Part shown: in pieces, positions 40,192 to 49,444 of the stretch
Position numbering within the stretch: position 1 is the stretch's first letter
Layout of the letters: each line of letters starts with the position of its first letter
Assembly (NCBI GenBank): GCA_964405335.1
Contig: CAYONP010000012.1
Span: 16,438 to 80,437, forward strand
Source: CAYONP01 sp964405335
GTDB taxonomy: Bacteria; Armatimonadota; UBA10988
Length of the DNA: 64,000 bases
Direction: 5' to 3'
Notes under the pieces: generated by a model
The model's database searches: none
What the model was told of the DNA's origin: nothing
What the model saw: only the letters and a program-made list of their open reading frames with translations
Position numbers and translations under genes: made by a program

Positions 40192-41698
40192 GCCGCCAGA
40201 TCTCGATCCGCGGGCGAGTGTAGTTCCAGTCGTGCAGCCGGCTGCCCGGCCCGCGTTCGGCCAGGCCCGGCAGCACGCGCGCGACGTTCTCGAACTCGGC
40301 CACCCGCTCATAGCCGGAGGTGAGCGAGGCCAGGTCGCGGCCCTCTTCGGCGGCCTGGGTCGCGTTGAGCACCAGCCAGGCGGGCAGGTCGTCGGGCCAG
40401 GTCGATGGGTCGAGCCGTAGGTCATAGGGCCCGCCCGCCGGCACCGCGCCGGTTCGCGCGCCACCGTTGTTCGGCTGCAGCGGCACCGCCTGGAACCAGA
40501 CCGTGCCGCCCGAGCCGAACATGCCGACGGTCTCGCCCGGCGCGATGGCTGTGCGGCACCAGGCCAGCGCCTCGTCGCGCGCGTCGGGGCGGCCGAGCAT
40601 CGCCACATAGGCTGCCGAGCGGAGCGCCGGACCGGCGGCGATGGCCACCAGCACCAACCACATCACCGCCGGCCGGCCGCGCAGTTCGGCCACGGCAACC
40701 GCCGCGCCGAGGGCGACCAGCGGCAGGAGCGGCAGCCAGTAGCGGATGAACAGCTCCCGCGTGCGCAACAGCGAGAGACCGAAGACCAAGCCGTAGACCA
40801 GCACCGGCAGAGCGCCGGGCAGGCGGCGGCGAGCGAGCACCACCAGGCCAATCAGCGCCGCCAGCGCCACCGGCCCGCCGGCGGCGGTGGGCAGGTTCCA
40901 GCGCAGGTGAAACAGCCAGCCGGGGCCGACGTCGGCGAACAGGTTGGTCACGCGCGGATGCTCGAACAGCTCGTACCGGACTTGCGGCCAGGCGGCCGGG
41001 TCGAGCAGCACGTACGGCGAGGCGATGGCGAAGACCAGCGCCGCCACCGCGGCCGCGGCCGCCGCTGGCTTGGCTGCCTGTCGGCGCCAGGCGAGGCCGG
41101 CGGCCGCCCACAGCGGCAGCAGCAGCAGCGCGCCGTGGTATTTGGTTGCCGCCGCGGCGCCGGCCGCCGCGGCGCCGAGCAGCAGCGTCCGCCAGCTCGG
41201 GCTGTCGGCGACGGCCACGGCCGCCAGCAGCGCGGCCGTGCACCAGGCGGTCAGCGCCACATCGACCGTGGCGAAGTGGCTGTTGACCAGGTGGAGCGGC
41301 AAGACGGCCATCAGCCCGGCGGCGACCAGCCCGACGCGCGGCCCGCCCAGCCGCCGGCCGATCAGTCCGACGAGCACGACGGTAGCCACGCCGAAGCCGA
41401 CGGTGACCAGCCGGCCGAGCAGGTAGAAGAGCCCGATGCCAGCCCCCGGCGCGGCGGCAAGCAATGGCGCGAGGAGCAGAGCGAGCAGGTAGGGCTGCAG
41501 CGTGGGGTAGTTAAAGAACCGCGGGTTGGCGCTGCCGCGGGCGATCATCGACAGCGCCGTCTCGACCGCCTGCCACTCGTCGGGGTGATAGCTGGAGAGA
41601 TGCTCGGCGCCGGGCAATCCCCAGCCGATGCCGGCCACCCGGAGCAGCAGGGCGATCACGCCGACCGCGACCAGAAGCCGCTTTTCGCGCTGGGCCAT
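40169..41698 (-). CDS. GT39-type membrane glycosyltransferase (ArnT/PMT-like)
   Basis: Integral membrane protein of 509 residues with about eleven hydrophobic segments. The first outside loop carries YHPDEWQ, the acidic pair expected in GT-C glycosyltransferases that use polyprenyl-phosphate sugars. VNSHFATVDVALTAWCTAAL and TKYHGALLLLPLW match the family's middle part. A periplasmic C-terminal domain of about 120 residues follows. It would add a sugar to lipid or protein outside the membrane; the acceptor is unknown. ATG 41698 has GAGG upstream; GTG 41704 is an alternative. A GGGGTCAGGCACC repeat core lies just before the next gene's end. Confidence 0.82.
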   Translation of the reverse strand: MAQREKRLLVAVGVIALLLRVAGIGWGLPGAEHLSSYHPDEWQAVETALSMIARGSANPRFFNYPTLQPYLLALLLAPLLAAAPGAGIGLFYLLGRLVTVGFGVATVVLVGLIGRRLGGPRVGLVAAGLMAVLPLHLVNSHFATVDVALTAWCTAALLAAVAVADSPSWRTLLLGAAAAGAAAATKYHGALLLLPLWAAAGLAWRRQAAKPAAAAAAVAALVFAIASPYVLLDPAAWPQVRYELFEHPRVTNLFADVGPGWLFHLRWNLPTAAGGPVALAALIGLVVLARRRLPGALPVLVYGLVFGLSLLRTRELFIRYWLPLLPLVALGAAVAVAELRGRPAVMWLVLVAIAAGPALRSAAYVAMLGRPDARDEALAWCRTAIAPGETVGMFGSGGTVWFQAVPLQPNNGGARTGAVPAGGPYDLRLDPSTWPDDLPAWLVLNATQAAEEGRDLASLTSGYERVAEFENVARVLPGLAERGPGSRLHDWNYTRPRIEIWRLSSGSRR

Positions 41699-41765
41699 GA
41701 CCACCCTCGCCGCCCGGCCAAGTGCCCCGCGCCGCCACGCCCCTTACACCCGGGGTCAGGCACCG

Positions 41766-44042
41766 CTATGGCTCGGTGAGCTCGAGGACGACCGGCGGAG
41801 TGGGGTAGTGCCAGCCATCGCGGGTGACTACCACGGCCTGGACGGCGTAGCGGCCGGGCGGCAGCGTGGAGGTATCGACCCGCAGCCGGCCCGGCGGCCC
41901 GAGCTGCAGCGGCGCGCCGTCGAGCAGCAGCCAGGCACCGATCGGTTCGAGCCCGGGCACGGCGCGCAGCTCGAACTGCCCGGCCGGGCCGGTGGGCAGT
42001 GGCTCGAGCCAGGCCGACAGGTGCGCTTGGCGGACCAGTCGCACGGCGACCGGGTCGACGGCGCGGCCGTCGTCGAGCTGGCCGGCCAGGTTCAGATCGA
42101 TCACCTGGGTGGTCCAGGCGCGGGCGGGCACGGCCAGCGGCTCGTCGGCCCAGACCGCTGGAATGCCGAGTTCCGGGGCGGCAACGGCCAGCCGCGACGG
42201 CGGCAGCGCGACCGCGCTCAGCGCCGGCTCGAACAGCCTGGCGGTGTCGAGCAGCACCGCGTCGCGCTCGCGCACGACCCAGGTGCCCGGGCGGAAGACG
42301 CCGACGGCAAACGGTGCTTCGGCCGGTGGCGGGCCGTGCTGGCCGAAGGTCGGCGGGTCGTCGTTGTGGATCAGCGTCAGCCAGCTTCGGAAGCCGACGT
42401 TGCCCGCCGGGTCGACGGCCAGAACAGTGACTTCGTGCGGGCCGTCGCGCGCGGCGCGGGTGTCCCAGCGCCAGGTCTGCTGGTCGGCCAGCGGCTCGAT
42501 CGCCCGGCCGTCGAGCAGGACCGTCAGGCTGGCCGCCGGGTCGCCGGCGTGGAGTCGGACCAGCACCTCGCCGCGGAGGTGGCGATCGGTCGGCAGGCTG
42601 GCTCGCACGTTGGGTGGCGAGACGTCGATGCCCAGCTCGCCGAGCAGGCCGCGGCTCTCGAGGTCGGCCGGCCAGAGGAGTAGTTGCTCGAGCAAGCGCA
42701 CCGCCGCATCGTCGCGCCGGCCCTGGCCGAGCAGCGCGCGGCCCTCGAGGAAGCCGGCCAGGCGGTCGGGCCGCAGCTCGCCCACGCGGCGGGCGGCCTG
42801 GGCCAGGGCCTCCCAGTCCTCCTCGCGCTCGGCCAGCCGGGCCAGTTGCTCCCAGGCCGACGGATCGTCGGGCTGCGCCTGGGCGGCGGCCAGGGCCAGC
42901 GCCAGCTCATGGGCCCCGCGGGCCGACTCGCGCATGGCGCGGCCGTCGGCGGGCAGGTGGTTCAGCGCCTCGGCCTGGTCGAGCAGCTCGCCGGCTCGGT
43001 CGAGCTCGCCGGCCGCCAGCGCCTGCTCGACCTGATCGAGGATCGACCGGCAGCGCTCGAGCTCGCGTTCGGCGCGGATGACCGTCAGCAGACCGTCGAC
43101 CGCAGTCGGCGCGGCGCCGTCGTCGCGCGCGGCCTCGGCCTGCGCGGTGGCCTGGTCCCATTCGCCCTGCCAGCAGAGCACGAGGGCCTGCTCATAGGGC
43201 CGCAGCCGCCGGCCCTCGGCGCGGGCGAAGACCGCCCGGTCGCGCCACAGCCGGGCCGACAGGTCACCCGGTCGCGCCGCGGCGCACCAGCTCAGAGCGT
43301 CTGCCGCGGCGGCGAAGTCGCCCGCGTCGAATCGTGCCCGCCCGTGCTCGAAGCGCTGCCGATAGGCCTCGTACTCGGCGCGGATCGGCCCGGCCGGCCC
43401 AAACGCCTCGCGGATCGCCTCGCGCACCGTGCGCAGCGCGTGGACGGTGGTCAGCTCCATGTTCGCGTTGCGTTCGGCGAGCAGCGCGTTGGCGTTGTCA
43501 TAGGGCACCAGCACGTCGTTCATTCGCGAGGCGACGGCGGCGGTCAGCTTGTACGAGACGGCCGCCACCGGCCCGATCGTGCCGTCGGCGCGCACCTCGC
43601 CGGTCATCGCCACGTCCTGGCGCACCGGCACCTCGAGCAGGACCGAAGCCGCGGCGACAGCCACCGCCACGCCCGCGCTGCCGCCCTCCATCGGCCGCCC
43701 GCCGGTGTCGAACCGGACAATCACCCCTTGCTGGGCAAAGCGCTCGCGCAGCTCGGGCAGGTCGCACGCCTCGGAGGCGAGCCACTCGCCCGCCGCGGCG
43801 ACCACGGCGCTGGTTTCGGCCCCGAGCGCGGTGACATGCTCGGCCGTCAGCGTGCCCGGCGCGCCGCCCTTGACCGCCGTGACCGGCAGCCGCCGGCCGG
43901 CGATCACCGGCGGCAGGCCGGCCGGGCCGCTGAGCTGCACGCCGAGCCCGACGGCCCGGCCGACGCAGGGCGGCGGCGCCGCCGGCGCGGCGGTCAGGTG
44001 GAGCAGGCCGAGCAATGCCAGGGTCCAACGCGACCGGGTCAT
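41766..44042 (-). CDS. Secreted Lon-type (S16) protease domain with TPR region
   Basis: Protein of 758 residues with a signal peptide (WTLALLGLLHLTAAPAA). Residues 30-205 are a Lon protease domain with the catalytic pair Ser122 (MEGGSAGV) and Lys165 (VSYKLTAA), 43 residues apart as in LonA, and the conserved MTGEVRADGTIGPV. There is no AAA+ ATPase and no PDZ domain. From about 210 to 480 TPR-like helices follow (FDAGDFAAAADALSWCAAAR; WEALAQAARRVGEL), then two immunoglobulin-like beta regions. It is probably a periplasmic or surface peptidase that binds partners through its TPRs; it would have to work without ATP. It diverges from the thioredoxin-like gene. Confidence 0.82.
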   Translation of the reverse strand: MTRSRWTLALLGLLHLTAAPAAPPPCVGRAVGLGVQLSGPAGLPPVIAGRRLPVTAVKGGAPGTLTAEHVTALGAETSAVVAAAGEWLASEACDLPELRERFAQQGVIVRFDTGGRPMEGGSAGVAVAVAAASVLLEVPVRQDVAMTGEVRADGTIGPVAAVSYKLTAAVASRMNDVLVPYDNANALLAERNANMELTTVHALRTVREAIREAFGPAGPIRAEYEAYRQRFEHGRARFDAGDFAAAADALSWCAAARPGDLSARLWRDRAVFARAEGRRLRPYEQALVLCWQGEWDQATAQAEAARDDGAAPTAVDGLLTVIRAERELERCRSILDQVEQALAAGELDRAGELLDQAEALNHLPADGRAMRESARGAHELALALAAAQAQPDDPSAWEQLARLAEREEDWEALAQAARRVGELRPDRLAGFLEGRALLGQGRRDDAAVRLLEQLLLWPADLESRGLLGELGIDVSPPNVRASLPTDRHLRGEVLVRLHAGDPAASLTVLLDGRAIEPLADQQTWRWDTRAARDGPHEVTVLAVDPAGNVGFRSWLTLIHNDDPPTFGQHGPPPAEAPFAVGVFRPGTWVVRERDAVLLDTARLFEPALSAVALPPSRLAVAAPELGIPAVWADEPLAVPARAWTTQVIDLNLAGQLDDGRAVDPVAVRLVRQAHLSAWLEPLPTGPAGQFELRAVPGLEPIGAWLLLDGAPLQLGPPGRLRVDTSTLPPGRYAVQAVVVTRDGWHYPTPPVVLELTEP

Positions 44043-44134
44043 GACCGAGACTCTACCACCTTCGACGACGGCCGCACCGCCGGGCTTCCGCGCGGCGGCG
44101 CATTCCGGCTATTATCTTGGGTCCAGGAGACGGT

Positions 44135-44725
44135 ATGGCGACCGGAGACTACCTCGACCTGCGGCAGGAGTGCTACCGCGACGCCTGGTCGGCGGCGCTC
44201 GACTACGATGCTTATCTCGCTGCCTCGGAAGAGAAGCACCGCGTGCGCTGGCAGGCGGCGCTCGAGCGCACCGCGCTGACCGAGGCGCAGCGCCACCTGC
44301 TCGGCAGCTTCACGCGGCAGCTTCGCCTGCTGGTGCTCAGCGGTGTCTGGTGCGGCGACTGCGTGCGTCAGGGGCCGATCTACCAGCGCATCGCCGAGGC
44401 CGCGCCGAGCCTCGAGCTGCGCTTTCTCGAACGCGAGGAGCACCCCGAGCTGCGCGACATGCTGCGCATCAACGGGGCGAAGAAGGTGCCGGTGGCGCTG
44501 TTCCTGTCCGAGGACTTCTACACCATCGGCTGCTTCGGCGACCGGACGCTGACCTACTACCGCGCCAAGGCGAAGCGCGACCTGGGCGACACCTGCGAGA
44601 CCGGTCTGGTGCCGCCCGAGCCCGAGGCGCTGGCCGCCGAGGTGGCCGAGTGGGTCGACATCTGCGAGTGGCAGCACCTGATTGTCCGCTGCTCGCCCAT
44701 GCTGCGCGAGCGGCACGGCGACTGA
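44135..44725 (+). CDS. Thioredoxin-fold protein with WCGDC active site
   Basis: Protein of 196 residues. The thioredoxin motif VLSGVWCGDC places Cys73 and Cys76, and a cis-proline candidate lies in GAKKVPVALFLSED. No signal peptide is seen, so it acts in the cytoplasm, probably as a thiol reductant or peroxide-related protein. The long N-terminal helix region (about 60 residues) is unlike plain thioredoxin. AGGAG precedes ATG 44135, and a TATTAT at 44110-44115 may be the -10. It is the first gene of an operon with two phosphohexomutase-family genes and a membrane protein. Confidence 0.82.
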   Translation: MATGDYLDLRQECYRDAWSAALDYDAYLAASEEKHRVRWQAALERTALTEAQRHLLGSFTRQLRLLVLSGVWCGDCVRQGPIYQRIAEAAPSLELRFLEREEHPELRDMLRINGAKKVPVALFLSEDFYTIGCFGDRTLTYYRAKAKRDLGDTCETGLVPPEPEALAAEVAEWVDICEWQHLIVRCSPMLRERHGD

Positions 44726-44726
44726 C

Positions 44727-46115
44727 ATGCCCGACCCGCGACCGCTGAAAACCAGCATCGCCGGCACCCGCGGCGAGGCCGGCACGGCGCTGACCGCCGA
44801 GCTGGCCGTGCGGCTGGCGGCCGCCTTCGGGACCTACCTCGGCGACCTCGGCCGGCCGCCGCGGGTGCTGCTCGCCCGCGACACCCGGCCGTCGGGCCCG
44901 ATGCTCGCCGCCGCGGTGCGGGCCGCGCTGACCGCCTGCGGCTGTGAGGTGTTCGACCTCGGCCTCTGCCCCACGCCGGTGCTGCAGCACCGCACGCGCG
45001 TGACCGCCTGCGACGGCGGGGTGGTGATCTCCGCCGGCCACGGCCCGGAGCAGTGGAACGCGCTCAAGTTCGCCGGGCCCGACGGCGTCTTCCTCGATCA
45101 GTTCCAGGGCGCCGAGCTGCTCGACCACTTCCATCACCACCGGCCGCGGTGGGTCGACCACACCCGGCTCGGATCGGTCCACCCGGCGTCGGAGCAGGCG
45201 CTCGACGAGGCGCTCGTGGCGCATCGCCAGGCGGTGCTCGAGCGGATCGACGCCGAGGCGGTGGCCGCGCGGCGGTTCCGGGTCGCCGTCGATCTGGCCA
45301 ACGGCGCCTGCTGCCTGGCCGGGCCGCTGCTGCTCCGCGCGCTCGGCTGCGAGGTGATGCCGATCAACGACGATCCGAGCCTGCCCTTCCCCCACCCGCC
45401 CGAGCCGACGCCGGCGACGATGAGCCAGGTGCGGGCGCTGGTGCTGGCCGGCCGAGCCGACGTCGGCTTCTGCCACGACGCCGACGGCGACCGGCTCGGC
45501 GTGGTGACCGAGCGCGGCGAGGCACTCGGCGCCGGCTACACCCTCGCCCTGGCCGCCGAGGCGGTGCTGCCGCGCCGGCCCGGCGTGGTGGTGACCAACC
45601 TCTCGACCTCGCGGCTGGTCGACCACGCGGCGGCGCGGCACGGCGGCCCGGTCATCCGCACGCGCGTGGGGCAGAGCTACATCGCCGAGGCGGTGCATGT
45701 GCATCACGCCGTGCTGGGCGGCGAGGGCTCGGGCGGCGTGATGTACCCCGAGCTCGGCCTCTGCCACGACAGCCTGGCCACGATTGCGCACCTGCTCGAC
45801 TGGCTGGCCCGCGATGCGCGCCCGCTCTCGGCGCGGGTCGATGAGCTGCCGCGGTATATCTGGCGCGAGGTCCGCGTGCCGGTGCCGACCGGCGAGGCGG
45901 CCCACCGACTGGCCGAGCTGCGCGACTGGGCCGAGGCGCAGTCCGAGCTCCATGCGCTCGATGTCACCGAGGGCGTGCGGATCGAGTGGCGCGACGCCTG
46001 GCTGCACGTCCGCTCGAGCATCACCGAGCCGGCCATCCGGGTCGTCGGCGAGGGCGTCGACTCGGCGGCGATCGAGGCCCGGCTGGCCGCCGCGCTGCAG
46101 GCGCTGAGGGACTGA
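44727..46115 (+). CDS. Phosphohexomutase-family protein lacking the catalytic serine
   Basis: Protein of 462 residues with the four-domain phosphoglucomutase/phosphomannomutase layout. The metal loop HDADGDRLG, the sugar loop GGEGSGG and the phosphate loop RSSITEPAIRV are present. The phosphoserine loop, however, reads VVISAGHGPEQWNA where its neighbour has VVITASHNTEEWNA, so Gly104 replaces the serine that carries the phosphate. Ser102 is two residues away and might substitute, but the enzyme may be inactive as a mutase and act as a regulator or bind substrate only. One base separates it from the thioredoxin stop and one base from the next mutase start. Confidence 0.85.
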   Translation: MPDPRPLKTSIAGTRGEAGTALTAELAVRLAAAFGTYLGDLGRPPRVLLARDTRPSGPMLAAAVRAALTACGCEVFDLGLCPTPVLQHRTRVTACDGGVVISAGHGPEQWNALKFAGPDGVFLDQFQGAELLDHFHHHRPRWVDHTRLGSVHPASEQALDEALVAHRQAVLERIDAEAVAARRFRVAVDLANGACCLAGPLLLRALGCEVMPINDDPSLPFPHPPEPTPATMSQVRALVLAGRADVGFCHDADGDRLGVVTERGEALGAGYTLALAAEAVLPRRPGVVVTNLSTSRLVDHAAARHGGPVIRTRVGQSYIAEAVHVHHAVLGGEGSGGVMYPELGLCHDSLATIAHLLDWLARDARPLSARVDELPRYIWREVRVPVPTGEAAHRLAELRDWAEAQSELHALDVTEGVRIEWRDAWLHVRSSITEPAIRVVGEGVDSAAIEARLAAALQALRD

Positions 46116-46116
46116 G

Positions 46117-47487
46117 ATGCAGCCGTTGCCGAGCCTCAAGATCAGCATCTCCGGCGTGCGCGGCATCGTCGGCGAGGCGTTGACCCCGCTGCTGCTGGTC
46201 CGCTTCGCCCAGGCCTTCGGCGCCTACCGCGGCGGCACCATTCTCCTCGGCCGCGACACCCGGCGCTCAGGCGAGATGTGCCGCGAGGCGGTCGTCGCCG
46301 GGCTGCTCGCCGCCGGCTGCCGCGTGCTCGACGCAGGCATTGTCCCGACGCCGACGGTCCAGCTCAACGTGCCGCGGCACGGCTGTGCCGGCGGGGTGGT
46401 GATCACCGCCAGCCACAACACCGAAGAGTGGAACGCGCTCAAGCTGATTGCCGGCGACGGGCGGTTCCTCAATCCGCAGCAAGCCGAGGAGCTGCTGGAC
46501 ATCTACCATCAGGAAGACCCGCGCGGCGTCTGCCCGCCGAGCGAGCAGATTGTGCCGCTCGACGACGCGGTCGATTACCACCTCGAGCGGGTGCTGGCGC
46601 GGGTCGAGGTCGAACGCATCCGCGCGCGGCGGTTCACCGTCGCGGTCGACGGTGTCAACGGCGCCGGCGCGGCGATGACGCCGCGGCTGCTCGAAGCCCT
46701 CGGCTGCACCGTGGTGCCGCTGCATCTCGAGCTCGGCGGCGGCTTCCCGCGCGGGCCCGAGCCGGTGGCCGCGAACCTGGCGCAGGTCTGCGCGCTGGTC
46801 CGCGACTCGGGTGCCGACCTCGGCTTTGCCCAGGACCCCGACGGCGACCGGCTGGCGTTGATCGATGAGGTCGGCGCCTGCCTCGGCGGCGAGTATGCCC
46901 TCGCGCTGGCCTGCCGCCACGTGCTGGCCGGCGGCCGCGGCACCGTGGTGGTCAACCTGAGTACCAGCCGGGCGATGGACGACGTGGCCGCGCTGACCGG
47001 CTCGCGGCTGGTCCGCGCGCCGATTGGCGAGGCCAATGTGGTGCAGGCGATGCTGCGCGAGCAGGCGGTGATTGGCGGTGAGGGCAACGGCGGGGTGATC
47101 GACCCGGCGCTGCACCACGCGCGGGACAGCTTCATCGGCATGGCGCTGATCCTCGAGCATCTGGCCGTGCGCGGCTGCACCGTCGGCCAGGCGCTCGAGC
47201 GCATCGGTCGCTATGCGATGGTGCAGCGCCGGCTGCCGCGGCCGTCGCTGCGTGAGCTGGGTCGGATGCGGGCGCGGCTCGAGGAGGCCTATGCCGCCGC
47301 CGACGCGATCGACACGCGTGACGGCATCCGGCTCGACCTGCCGGCCGGCTGGGTCCACCTGCGGCCGTCGAACACCGAGCCGATTGTCCGCTTGGTGGCC
47401 GAAGCCGCCGACACGGCCACGGCCGAGGCGCTGGCCGACGAGGTCTGGGCCGCCGCCGGGCGCCCGAGGGAGCGTGCCGATGGATGA
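46117..47487 (+). CDS. Phosphoglucosamine/phosphomannomutase-type mutase
   Basis: Protein of 456 residues with all active-site loops: Ser99 in VVITASHN, metal loop QDPDGDRLALID, sugar loop GGEGNGGVI and phosphate loop RPSNTEPIVRL. It moves phosphate between C1 and C6 of a hexose, making glucosamine-1-phosphate for the cell wall or mannose-1-phosphate for glycans. The GEGNGG loop, instead of GEQSGH, leaves the substrate open. It is a tandem paralogue of the gene before it. The stop overlaps the next gene's start by eight bases. Confidence 0.9.
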   Translation: MQPLPSLKISISGVRGIVGEALTPLLLVRFAQAFGAYRGGTILLGRDTRRSGEMCREAVVAGLLAAGCRVLDAGIVPTPTVQLNVPRHGCAGGVVITASHNTEEWNALKLIAGDGRFLNPQQAEELLDIYHQEDPRGVCPPSEQIVPLDDAVDYHLERVLARVEVERIRARRFTVAVDGVNGAGAAMTPRLLEALGCTVVPLHLELGGGFPRGPEPVAANLAQVCALVRDSGADLGFAQDPDGDRLALIDEVGACLGGEYALALACRHVLAGGRGTVVVNLSTSRAMDDVAALTGSRLVRAPIGEANVVQAMLREQAVIGGEGNGGVIDPALHHARDSFIGMALILEHLAVRGCTVGQALERIGRYAMVQRRLPRPSLRELGRMRARLEEAYAAADAIDTRDGIRLDLPAGWVHLRPSNTEPIVRLVAEAADTATAEALADEVWAAAGRPRERADG

Positions 47488-47899
47488 CGTCCTGCTCGAC
47501 CGCCTGTCGCTGCTGGCCTGGTTCGGCGGCTCGCAGCCGGCGGCGCTGTGGCTCAGCCTGTTGTGGGCGGTCAACTTCAGCGTCGCCGCCGGCGCCGCCT
47601 CGGCCCGCAAGTTGATTCTGCTGGTCGGCGCCGAGGTGGCGATGCTCGTGGTCGTGCTCTGGATGCACGGCTTTCCCGGCGACAGCGGCAGCTTCTGGGT
47701 CGTCGCCAACGTGCTGACCAGCGTCGCCGCCGCCGGCTGGGTCGCCGGCGTGCTGCGCAGCAAGGCGGGCAAGGAGGTCAGCTTCGGCGCGCGGCACGTC
47801 CTGCGCGTCGGCTACCCACTGATGGGCCTGGCCCTGCTGGCCAACCTGGCCATGCTGATTCTCCGCATCTTCGCCCACACCGCGCTGCTTGGGCCGTAG
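47480..47899 (+). CDS. Small integral membrane protein of unknown function
   Basis: Protein of 139 residues with about four membrane segments (LSLLWAVNFSVAAGAA; LILLVGAEVAMLVVVLWM; FWVVANVLTSVAAAGWVAG; MGLALLANLAMLILRI). No family is recognised. Start at ATG 47480 inside the end of the mutase gene suggests coupling. The last 159 bases, including the stop, are repeated exactly at 49285-49443. Confidence 0.75.
   Translation: MDDVLLDRLSLLAWFGGSQPAALWLSLLWAVNFSVAAGAASARKLILLVGAEVAMLVVVLWMHGFPGDSGSFWVVANVLTSVAAAGWVAGVLRSKAGKEVSFGARHVLRVGYPLMGLALLANLAMLILRIFAHTALLGP
47741..47899. repeat. 159-bp exact direct repeat, left copy
   Basis: Identical base for base to 49285-49443 and, after one mismatch, nine further bases match (TCAGCGGAG). 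The two copies bound a 1.4-kb stretch with different base usage. Confidence 0.95.
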
Positions 47900-48237
47900 A
47901 TCAGCGGAGGCCGACGATTCGAGCGTCACCACTCGCGTCGTAGCGGCGCATCGCAATGCGCCGATGTCCGGTGCCCGATGCGGATCGGACTGGCGAGGGG
48001 CCGCGACGGATTCAGCCGCGCCAAGGAGTGGAGCCTTACGCCGACCCGCTCCCGCCTGACGTAGTTCGACGCCATCTCGCCCAGAAGGGCACGGCGGCCT
48101 GCCTGGCAAGTGATCGGATGGGCACGGTGGCTTTGCCTGGCCGACCACTCGCAGCTCACGAGGCTCCGGCGGAGGTGGCCGCTAGCGCCTGCCGAACTGG
48201 TCGTCGATCGCCTGTAGGCGAAACCGGAGTGAAGGTG
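47900..48237. other. Gene-poor left part of the 1.4-kb insert
   Basis: Open frames cross this stretch on both strands, but none has protein-like composition or a ribosome site. It may hold remnants of genes. Third-position GC preference is lower than in the flanking operon. Confidence 0.5.
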
Positions 48238-48417
48238 ATGCGCGGCGACGATGAACCGTTGACGGTCGGGCAGATGCGGCGACTGCTCGACGAGCAGGCA
48301 TGGCGCGTTGCACGGCGGTCGTTCGCCGTGTTTTCGATTCTCGGGCCGCTTGCCGTCCTGTTTTGTCTGTTCATTATCGCCACGTTCGGTGCATCGTTGC
48401 TCGGCGGGCTGTACTGA
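48238..48417 (+). CDS. Small membrane protein, 59 residues
   Basis: A short frame with a charged N-terminus (MRGDDEPLTVGQMRRLLDEQ) followed by one membrane helix (FSILGPLAVLFCLFIIATFG). GGAG lies nine bases before the ATG. It has no known relative that I can name. It lies in the insert between the 159-bp repeats. The 48418-48637 gap after it has no gene. Confidence 0.55.
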   Translation: MRGDDEPLTVGQMRRLLDEQAWRVARRSFAVFSILGPLAVLFCLFIIATFGASLLGGLY

Positions 48418-48637
48418 TGCGGCGAAGGACGTTGGGCATCGCACTGCTCGTAAAGAACGCCTTAGCCGGCGGCTGCGCATTCGGCCGCGCCGCGGATCGG
48501 CGATCGCTGCTCCCGCGGTCGCCTGGCCGCTGTTGGGTCCAAGTGCGTCACGGCACGAGGTTGGTGACCCACACCGCCGGCGCGCGGTTCGTCGAGCGGA
48601 CCGCGGACGCCGCCATCCTGCCGTAACGGAGACGCCG

Positions 48638-49132
48638 ATGCGTTGCGCTGCCCGACTTCTGCTACTGATCCACGTCCTCGCTGTCCTACCAGCGTGCGCT
48701 CCGCGGCAGTGGGAGGAGGAGCTCGAGGCGGAGCATTCGGCCGTGGCAGAGCGAGCATCGTCGACGCCCGCCCCGGCGCCGCCGGCACCGGAACTTGCGC
48801 CACCGGCGACGCCAGCCGATTTGTCGGCATACTGGGATACGGCGGCTGGGGCCTATCTCGTTTCGCCGAGCGACCTGCTCCGCTGCGACGCCATCAACCC
48901 GGTGGCCACCGTCGAACTCGGCAAGCGCGGACCGGTCAGGATCAACGGCTTCATCGGCGACATCCGACTCGGACCGCTCGGCGGCAAGTACCTCGACGTT
49001 GACGGCCTGACCTGCCACTTCGAGACCACAGACGGCGCCGCGTTCATCGGCTTGGCGCCAGGGCAACCGATCTGCGTCGAGGGGCACTGGATCGGCAACC
49101 GCAGCCTGGCGCAGTGCCGCCTCGTCCGTTGA
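48638..49132 (+). CDS. Lipoprotein with tRNA_anti-like OB-fold domain
   Basis: Protein of 164 residues with a lipoprotein signal (LLLLIHVLAVLPAC, cysteine near 20), an Ala/Pro-rich linker, and a C-terminal domain. The domain's pattern (GPVRINGFIGDIRLG; LTCHFETTDGAAFIGLAPGQ; VEGHWIGNRSLAQCRL) fits the tRNA_anti-like OB fold found in many small secreted proteins of unknown function. Two cysteines (before HFE and at the end) could form a disulfide. GGAG precedes the ATG by six bases. It is the second gene of the insert between the 159-bp repeats. Confidence 0.7.
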   Translation: MRCAARLLLLIHVLAVLPACAPRQWEEELEAEHSAVAERASSTPAPAPPAPELAPPATPADLSAYWDTAAGAYLVSPSDLLRCDAINPVATVELGKRGPVRINGFIGDIRLGPLGGKYLDVDGLTCHFETTDGAAFIGLAPGQPICVEGHWIGNRSLAQCRLVR

Positions 49133-49284
49133 GCGGTCGGCGGCGACCAGGGGCCAAGACCAAATGCGCGGGCGGTGGCGCGGCGGCCGAACACGAGCGG
49201 GGATCGCGACGGGCCGCGACCTCGCCTCCAACGGTCGGCTGTGCGCATCTCCCCGGCGGTAGGTTGAGAGCCGCGTACCGGGCA

Positions 49285-49443
49285 GTCGCCGGCGTGCTGC
49301 GCAGCAAGGCGGGCAAGGAGGTCAGCTTCGGCGCGCGGCACGTCCTGCGCGTCGGCTACCCACTGATGGGCCTGGCCCTGCTGGCCAACCTGGCCATGCT
49401 GATTCTCCGCATCTTCGCCCACACCGCGCTGCTTGGGCCGTAG
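49285..49443 (+). pseudogene. Duplicated 3' fragment of the 47480 membrane protein gene
   Basis: Exact copy of the last 159 bases of the membrane protein gene with its stop codon. It encodes only the final 52 residues and has no promoter or start of its own. A frame runs into it from 49114 without a plausible beginning. It ends one base before the stop of the converging P-loop gene. Confidence 0.85.
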
Positions 49444-49444
49444 C

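Noticed and set aside
48300..48626. A 108-residue plus-strand frame in the 1.4-kb insert
   Set aside because: It overlaps the better supported 59-residue membrane protein in another frame and has no ribosome site or hydrophobic pattern.
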